A stretch of 64,000 bases of DNA from NCBI GenBank assembly GCA_904393115.1, contig CAJFMX010000011.1, positions 1-64,000 of the forward strand. Reading direction: 5' to 3'. Below, piece by piece: positions 59,499 through 64,000 of this stretch; positions within the stretch are counted from its first letter, which is position 1; every line of letters begins with the position of its first letter. Made by a program: the position numbers and the translations under genes. Below the pieces are notes generated by a model. That model saw nothing but the letters and a program-made list of their open reading frames with translations. It had not been told where the DNA came from and made no database searches. This DNA comes from an uncultured Clostridia bacterium. GTDB taxonomy: Bacteria > Bacillota > Clostridia > Christensenellales > UBA1750.

Positions 59499-60469
59499 GC
59501 GCCCACCTCCCCCATCTGCCGGTAGAGCGCGGCCATGGTCTCGTCCAGGGAGGGCGGCTGGATCTGCACGTCCCGCAGGCCCGCGGTCTTGGCCAGGTGC
59601 AGCACCAGCTGATCCGCGGCCAGGCGCTCGGGGTCGAATTCGATCTCGACTTCCTCCCCGCGCCGGCTGCGCAGGGCGGCGCCCGGCGGCAGCGGGAATT
59701 CCGCCTTTCGCACCTGCGCGCGGCAGACGCGCTTGCCGCCCGCCAGGCGGCGCAGGTCGTCCAGGCTGCCGTCCAGCAGGAGACGGCCCCGGCCGATGAG
59801 CAGCACGCGGCGGCAGAGCGCCTCGACGTCGTCCATGTCGTGGGTGGTGAGCAGCACCGTCACCCCCTGCTCGCGGTTGAGGTCGCGTATGAAGGCGCGC
59901 AGGGAGAGCTTGGACACCGCGTCCAGGCCGATCGTCGGCTCGTCCAGGAAGAGGATGCGCGGCCGGTGCAGGAGCGAGGCGACCAGGTCGCACCGCATCC
60001 GCTGCCCGAGGGAGAGCTGGCGCACGGGCGTGCGCAGCAGATCCCCGATGTCCATGCGCGCGACGAGCCGGTCGCGCGTCTGCGCGTAGGCGCGCGCGTC
60101 CAGGTCGTAGAGGTCGCGCAGCAGGTCGAAGCTGTCCTGCACGGGCAGGTCCCACCAGAGCTGCGTGCGCTGGCCGAAGACCACGCCGATCTCCCGCACG
60201 TGGCGCACGCGCTCCCGCCAGGGCACGCGGCCGAGCACGTCCGCCGTGCCGGAGGTCGGCGTCAGGATTCCGGACAGGCACTTGACGGTCGTGGACTTGC
60301 CCGCGCCGTTCGGCCCGAGGTACCCCACGATCTCCCCCGGCGCGATGGAGAACGACACGCCCCGCAGGGCGTCGACGGCGGCCTTTTCCCGCGGCGCAAA
60401 GAGCGACGAGCGCCGTTTGCGCACAAAAAAGCGGACACAAAGGTCCTGAACGCGAATGATTTCCTGCAT
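59495..60469 (-). CDS. ABC-2 type exporter ATP-binding protein
   Basis: 324-aa ATPase: Walker A GPNGAGKST, signature LSLGQRMR, Walker B ILFLDEPTIGLD, H-loop TTHDMDD. The C-terminal extension (ADQLVLHLAKTAGLRDVQIQPPSLDETM) is normal for exporters of this kind. AAAGGGGG lies 7 bases before ATG 60469. First gene of a three-gene exporter operon. Confidence 0.94.
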   Translation of the reverse strand: MQEIIRVQDLCVRFFVRKRRSSLFAPREKAAVDALRGVSFSIAPGEIVGYLGPNGAGKSTTVKCLSGILTPTSGTADVLGRVPWRERVRHVREIGVVFGQRTQLWWDLPVQDSFDLLRDLYDLDARAYAQTRDRLVARMDIGDLLRTPVRQLSLGQRMRCDLVASLLHRPRILFLDEPTIGLDAVSKLSLRAFIRDLNREQGVTVLLTTHDMDDVEALCRRVLLIGRGRLLLDGSLDDLRRLAGGKRVCRAQVRKAEFPLPPGAALRSRRGEEVEIEFDPERLAADQLVLHLAKTAGLRDVQIQPPSLDETMAALYRQMGEVGA

Positions 60470-60543
60470 AAAAGATTCCCCCTTTCGACTCGAATCCGTC
60501 CGATGGTTGGTGAACGCCGCGGCAGGAACCGCGCCCCGACGGC

Positions 60544-60582
60544 AAAAGAGGGGTTCCCCCGGGAAGGGGCCCCTCTTTTTTT
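60544..60582. terminator. terminator between mgtE and the ABC-2 operon
   Basis: AAAAGAGGGG (60544-60553) and CCCCTCTTTT (60570-60579) with T residues on the + side and an A run giving T residues on the minus strand. Confidence 0.8.
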
Positions 60583-60657
60583 GCCGGGAATGGATGCAAT
60601 TCGACGCCGCGCAGGCAGTTTCCTGCCGAGCAGGGGTTTTTTTTGAATTTTTTCGCC

Positions 60658-62001
60658 TCAAATGCCCAGGATGGCGCGGGCAAACCCGAAGTAGACGAGC
60701 AGGCTGACCGCGTCGACGACCGTGGTGATCAGGGGGCTGGCCATGACGGCGGGGTCCAGGTGCACGGCCTTTGCCGCGATGGGCAGCAGGCCGCCCAGAC
60801 ACTTGGAGACCATCACCGTCACCAGCAGCGAGAGGCTCACCGCCAGGGCCACCGCCGCGCCCGTCTGCGGCTCAAAGAGCAGGATGCGGCCGAAGTTGAC
60901 CGCGGCCAGCGCCGCGCCGCACAGCAGGCTCACCGCCAGCTCCTTGTTCAGCACCCGCAGCGCGTCCCGCGGGCGGATTTCGCCCAGCGCCAGGCCGCGG
61001 ATGACCAGGGTCGAGGACTGGGAGCCGCAGTTGCCGCCGGTGTCCATGAGCATGGGGATGAACGCGGCCAGCACCACCACGGAGGAGAGCACCTCCTGGA
61101 AGCCGTTGATGATGCCGCCGGTGAACGTGGCCGAGATCATGAGCACGAGCAGCCAGACGATGCGCTTCTTTGCAAGGGCGAAGGGGCTGGTCTTGAGGTA
61201 GGGCTTTTCGGAGGGGGCCATGGCGGCCATGCGCTCCATGTCCTCGGTGTTCTCCTGCTGGATGACGTCCATGACGTCGTCGGCGGTGATGATGCCGACC
61301 AGGCGCCCCTCCCCGTCGACGACGGGCATCTGCGTCAGGTCGTAGCGGCGGAAGGCGCGGGCCACGTCCTCCTGGTCCTCAAGGGTCTTGGCCGCGACGG
61401 GCTGGTCGCGCTTGATGTCGCGCAGGGCCAGCCCTTCCCGCGCGCGGATGAGGTCGAAGAGCCGCAGCGCGCCGGTCAGGCGCCGGGTGTCGTCGATGGT
61501 GTAGACGACGTCCACGGTCTCCATGCGGCTGCCCTCGCGGCGGACGACGTCCAGGGCCTCCCGCGCGGTGAGGCGGTCGTGCAACTCGATGAACTCCGCG
61601 GTCATCAGGCTCCCGGCGGAGTTCTTGGGGTAGTTGAGGAAGCGGGTGATGCGCTCGCGCGTGTCCTTGTCCACGCTGCGCAGCGCGCGCAGGACGACGT
61701 TTGCCGGCACCTCCTCGAGGAAGTTGACCGCGTCGTCCGTAAAGAGGCGGTCCATGACCTGGCCGACCTCGGCGTCCGAGATGGCGGAGACGATCTGCTC
61801 CTCCATCTCGGGCGGGAGGTACGCAAAGGCTGCGGCGGCCAGGTCCTTGGGCAGCACCCGGAAGACCAGGAGCCTGCGCTCGCCGTCCAGCTGTTCGAGG
61901 AACGAGGCGACGTCCGCCGGGTTCCAGGAGGAAAGATCTGCCTTGAGTTCGCGGAGCCGGTTGCTCCGGATCAACTGTTGAAGCCGCTCGTTGCGATCCA
62001 T
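60658..62001 (-). CDS. mgtE: magnesium transporter MgtE
   Basis: 447-aa Mg2+ channel/transporter. N-terminal helical domain (1-120), two CBS domains (about 125-245, with MTAEFIELHDRLT and VVDGEGRLVGIITADDVMDVI), and a C-terminal five-helix pore with the signature FIPMLMDTGGNCGSQSSTLVIRGLALGE. The cytoplasmic part senses Mg2+ and gates the pore. AGGAG precedes the ATG. A structured leader of about 315 bases precedes it; see the leader entry. Confidence 0.97.
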   Translation of the reverse strand: MDRNERLQQLIRSNRLRELKADLSSWNPADVASFLEQLDGERRLLVFRVLPKDLAAAAFAYLPPEMEEQIVSAISDAEVGQVMDRLFTDDAVNFLEEVPANVVLRALRSVDKDTRERITRFLNYPKNSAGSLMTAEFIELHDRLTAREALDVVRREGSRMETVDVVYTIDDTRRLTGALRLFDLIRAREGLALRDIKRDQPVAAKTLEDQEDVARAFRRYDLTQMPVVDGEGRLVGIITADDVMDVIQQENTEDMERMAAMAPSEKPYLKTSPFALAKKRIVWLLVLMISATFTGGIINGFQEVLSSVVVLAAFIPMLMDTGGNCGSQSSTLVIRGLALGEIRPRDALRVLNKELAVSLLCGAALAAVNFGRILLFEPQTGAAVALAVSLSLLVTVMVSKCLGGLLPIAAKAVHLDPAVMASPLITTVVDAVSLLVYFGFARAILGI

Positions 62002-62316
62002 GGGAATTCGCTCCTTTCTTCTTCAGGGCGGCGTTTTTGCGCACGACAAAAACACGCGCCATCGAAAAAATCCGATTGCCCGTGGAAAGATAAAAGCAGG
62101 CCGCAAAAGCCGAGACTTTCCTCAGCGCCTACCGCAGGGTGCGGTCCCGCCGCAGAGGGGACCCGAGTGGCGGGCCGGCGCGGCGCAGCGGGGCGTCCCC
62201 GCGCGTCTTCGGGGCTGAGGCGCGGCTTCCTTGGCGCCGCATTTATCGTTCCCGTCCATTCGAGTCACCTCCTGTGGATGAATTTACAAAATAAGGGGAG
62301 ACGCGCATTCCGCGTC
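62002..62316 (-). promoter_or_regulatory. long structured mgtE leader, not an M-box by eye
   Basis: The transcript predicted from the promoter at 62323-62352 has about 315 bases before mgtE. It starts within a GC-rich hairpin (62295-62321), contains a small ORF with a perfect ribosome site (62122-62259), and then several GC-rich helices. I do not see the conserved blocks of the Mg2+ M-box. No other gene fits in this stretch. Confidence 0.55.
62122..62259 (-). CDS. 45-aa leader ORF upstream of mgtE
   Basis: ATG 62259 with AGGAGGTGA five bases upstream, an ideal ribosome site. The peptide starts with acidic MDGND, then contains APQPRRR, further Pro, Arg and Cys residues, and stops at 62122. 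The acidic start followed by PxPRRR recalls the enterobacterial MgtL leader peptide, whose translation senses Mg2+. That parallel is an inference; the ORF could also be chance within a structured RNA. Confidence 0.45.
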   Translation of the reverse strand: MDGNDKCGAKEAAPQPRRRAGTPRCAAPARHSGPLCGGTAPCGRR

Positions 62317-62321
62317 CCCCC
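62295..62321 (-). terminator. hairpin at the end of the hemZ operon / start of the mgtE leader
   Basis: GGGGAGACGCG and CGCGTCCCCCC arms, followed on the minus strand by TTATTTTG. It can terminate the hemZ operon, and it also overlaps the predicted mgtE transcript start. Confidence 0.6.
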
Positions 62322-62322
62322 T

Positions 62323-62352
62323 ATCGTATGCTCTGGGCACAGGGTTTGTCAA
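62323..62352 (-). promoter_or_regulatory. promoter of mgtE
   Basis: TTGACA (62347-62352), 18-base spacer, TACGAT (62323-62328) on the minus strand. Confidence 0.75.
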
Positions 62353-62368
62353 GCAATTTTTTGTGATT

Positions 62369-62650
62369 TTATCCGCGCGGGCGGTTTTCCTCGCGCATTT
62401 CCTTGAGGCGGCGGCCGGCGTTGCGCAGGGAATAGAGGAACGCCGCGGCGATGATGACGCCCATGGCGAGGAAGAAGTTCCCCAGCCACGCCGCGCCGGC
62501 GTTGAGCCGGCCCACGATGAGCATCAGCACAAAGCAGACGACGATCACCGCAAGGCAGATGTTGCCCTGGCGCTTAAACTGCCGGTCCTTCTCCTCGCGC
62601 TCCGCCTCCTGCTCGGCCTCGCGCTTCTTCTGCTTATTTTCCTTTTTCAT
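62369..62650 (-). CDS. small two-helix membrane protein
   Basis: 93 aa: a highly charged Lys/Glu-rich N-terminus (about 28 residues, coiled-coil-like), two membrane helices (NICLAVIVVCFVLMLIVG and GNFFLAMGVIIAAAFLYSL), and a basic tail. ATG 62650 overlaps the hemZ stop, so it is co-translated. Function unknown. Confidence 0.75.
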   Translation of the reverse strand: MKKENKQKKREAEQEAEREEKDRQFKRQGNICLAVIVVCFVLMLIVGRLNAGAAWLGNFFLAMGVIIAAAFLYSLRNAGRRLKEMREENRPRG

Positions 62651-64000
62651 GCTCTCTCCTCCTTGGTGCCGCGCGGGGCCCAGAGCGCGCGCTTGCGCTC
62701 GGCCATCTCGTCCACGCGGGCGATGTACTGCTCGACGCTCTTGAGGTTGGGCGCGCGCTCGATGCGGCGCGCCGCGGGGTACAGCCACTTGGAGATGGCC
62801 CCGGCCCCAAAGGCCGCGATCGGCGCGATCTCCTCCATGATGTCGATGTTGTAGAGCGAGGCCATGCCGGGCCGGCAATAGCCGACGTTCTCCAGGTTGC
62901 CGGCCATGTACTTCTGCCGGTAGAGGTAGTAGGGCGCAAGGCCCATGGCGGCCGCGGCCCCGGCGGCGAGGTCCACCATGCGCTGGGCGGCCATTTCGTC
63001 CGCGGCATAGTCCGTAAAGCGCAGCGCGGCCGCGCGCTTGAGGGCGAGCGTGTGGACGGTGAGGTTGTCCGGCGCAAGGCGCGCGACGCGCTCCAGCGTG
63101 CGGGCGACGTCGTCGACCGTCTCCCCGGGCAGGGCCAGGATCAGGTCCATGTTGATGTCGGCAAAGCCCATCTCCCGCATCCGGCCGTAGACGCGCTCGA
63201 TGTCGGCGGCGGTGTGGTCGCGGCCGACGCGGCGGAGCGTTTCGTCGTTCATGGTCTGGGGGTTGAGGGAGACGCGCGTCGCGCCGGCGTCCCGCAAAAG
63301 GCGGAGCTTGTCCTCCGAGAGGGTGTCCGGCCGGCCGGCCTCCACCGTGAACTCGCGCGCGCCCGGAAAGCAGCGCAGCGCGCAGTCGAGGACGCGGGCG
63401 AGCTCCCCGGTCGAAAGGGCCGTGGGCGTTCCGCCGCCGATGTAGAGCCCGCGCACGCGGAAGGCGGAAAGGTCCTGCGCGACAAGGCGCATCTCCCGCA
63501 TGATGGCCTCGACGTAGGCGCCCGTGAGCTTTGCGCCGTGCTTCATGTCCAGCGCGGCAAAGGAGCAATAGGAGCAGCGCGTGCGGCAGAAGGGGATGCC
63601 CACGTAGACGTCGATCTCGCCCGGGGCGGGCGCGGGGACGCTGGCCTGCTCCCGCGCGATGTCGCGCAGCAGCTGCGCCTTGCCGCGGTCCACGTCAAAG
63701 GTCTCCACCAGGGCCTCGACGGCCTCCTCCTCGCCCTTGCCGGCGGCGCGCTGCTCGGCGTAGAGGCGCGTGGGGCGGATGCCGGTCAGGCTCCCCCACG
63801 GGGGCTTGCGCCCAGTCCAGTGCTTCAGCGCCTGGTAGAGGGCGTTCTTCGCGCCGCGCTTGCGCTGGCGGCGCTGCTCGAGCGCGTCCGGGGAGTCCGG
63901 CGCGAGCGGAACGCGGGCCGAGACGCCCTCGACCCGGGCGACGTGCGCGCCGCCTGCGATCTCGTGGGAGATGTGGATCTCGCCTTCGCCCTCCTGGGCG
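62647..64000 (-). CDS. hemZ: HemZ-type coproporphyrinogen dehydrogenase (radical SAM), 5' end outside window
   Basis: Radical SAM enzyme of the HemN/HemW/HemZ group. The cluster motif C-x3-C-x2-C is in FCRTRCSYCSF, followed by GLYIGGGTPTALS and VEAGRPDTL. Upstream of the first internal GTG (63708) the frame stays open to the window edge and contains WGSLTGIRPTRL, a hallmark of the longer HemZ form, so the gene starts beyond 64000. HemZ has been linked to oxygen-independent haem synthesis, though many anaerobes with it do not make haem, so the true role is uncertain. Confidence 0.9.
   Translation of the reverse strand, partial: AQEGEGEIHISHEIAGGAHVARVEGVSARVPLAPDSPDALEQRRQRKRGAKNALYQALKHWTGRKPPWGSLTGIRPTRLYAEQRAAGKGEEEAVEALVETFDVDRGKAQLLRDIAREQASVPAPAPGEIDVYVGIPFCRTRCSYCSFAALDMKHGAKLTGAYVEAIMREMRLVAQDLSAFRVRGLYIGGGTPTALSTGELARVLDCALRCFPGAREFTVEAGRPDTLSEDKLRLLRDAGATRVSLNPQTMNDETLRRVGRDHTAADIERVYGRMREMGFADINMDLILALPGETVDDVARTLERVARLAPDNLTVHTLALKRAAALRFTDYAADEMAAQRMVDLAAGAAAAMGLAPYYLYRQKYMAGNLENVGYCRPGMASLYNIDIMEEIAPIAAFGAGAISKWLYPAARRIERAPNLKSVEQYIARVDEMAERKRALWAPRGTKEERA

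Noticed and set aside
62102-62135. GAGGAAAGTC in the mgtE leader, as in RNase P RNA
   Set aside because: In RNase P RNA this block is near the 5' end and must be followed by about 300 more structured bases; here mgtE begins too soon and the other conserved blocks are missing.
62002-62316. M-box (ykoK) riboswitch before mgtE
   Set aside because: The conserved blocks I know for that class (such as GCTGCTGCCC and CAATGGGTCAAC) are not visible. A covariance search could still overturn this.
1-64000. CRISPR array or insertion sequence transposase
   Set aside because: No regularly spaced repeats and no transposase-like proteins were seen on either strand.

Overview
The window reads as a piece of chromosome from a GC-rich, endospore-forming Clostridia-type Firmicute. 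The evidence is an intact spoVAC-spoVAD-spoVAE operon, Firmicute-style Shine-Dalgarno sequences, sigma-A promoters, MgtE, HemZ, a DUF421/DUF4363 pair and CCA-encoding tRNA genes. The many small operons for unusual sugars and sugar acids fit a gut or other glycan-rich habitat. No 16S rRNA or species marker is present, so the genus is not assigned. Most of the window has the strong GC bias that produces long shadow frames on the opposite strand; those are left out.

Layout. (1) 1-4453 is an AT-richer defence island: the end of a C5-cytosine DNA methyltransferase, an NgoMIV-type endonuclease (predicted GCCGGC), a Vsr mismatch endonuclease and an RloC-like AAA ATPase with a zinc-hook CxxC and a C-terminal PrrC/RloC-like R-E-H pattern. 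(2) 5135-10093 holds two aldo/keto reductases, a Gfo/Idh/MocA oxidoreductase, a ThuA-like protein and a GNAT acetyltransferase. (3) 10199-11606 is a small AT-rich insertion at the 3' end of pyruvate kinase. It is bounded by 26-bp direct repeats and near-symmetric inverted sites, and carries one intact gene and a decayed one. (4) 13310-15337 is the spoVA operon with a small upstream membrane ORF. (5) 15437-22587 is a five-gene peptide/nickel-type ABC importer behind an attenuator-like leader, next to a P1B-type metal ATPase with a CsoR-like operator. (6) 22640-30411 holds sugar genes, a DUF3810 gene, pgi, fba and a flavin reductase-like gene. (7) 30553-32820 is a stand-alone phage lysis cassette next to tRNA-Val. 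(8) 32907-37229 holds a MATE pump, DUF421/DUF4363, an HD protein and a nucleotidyltransferase. (9) 37313-44961 is a second sugar/sugar-acid region. (10) 44958-49563 holds CCA-adding enzyme, an HD protein, a transglutaminase-like protein and a lipoprotein. (11) 49700-50264 is a five-tRNA operon. (12) 50301-64000 holds a phosphatase, a CtpA protease, a PucR-type regulator, an MsmK-type ATPase, a MacB-like permease/adaptor pair, a lipase, an ABC-2 exporter, mgtE behind a long structured leader, and hemZ.

How the parts fit. The defence island couples restriction, repair of methylation damage and a possible tRNA-cutting back-up. The sugar operons supply oxidation, epimerisation and dehydration steps feeding glycolysis (pgi, fba and pyk are all here). 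Three of their promoters share a TTGCAA -35 box preceded on the + strand by a TTtCCgG-type element. The points most worth following are the att-flanked insertion at pyk, the RloC-like gene beside a type II system, the two unclassified leaders (before the importer and before mgtE), and the shared sugar-promoter motif.
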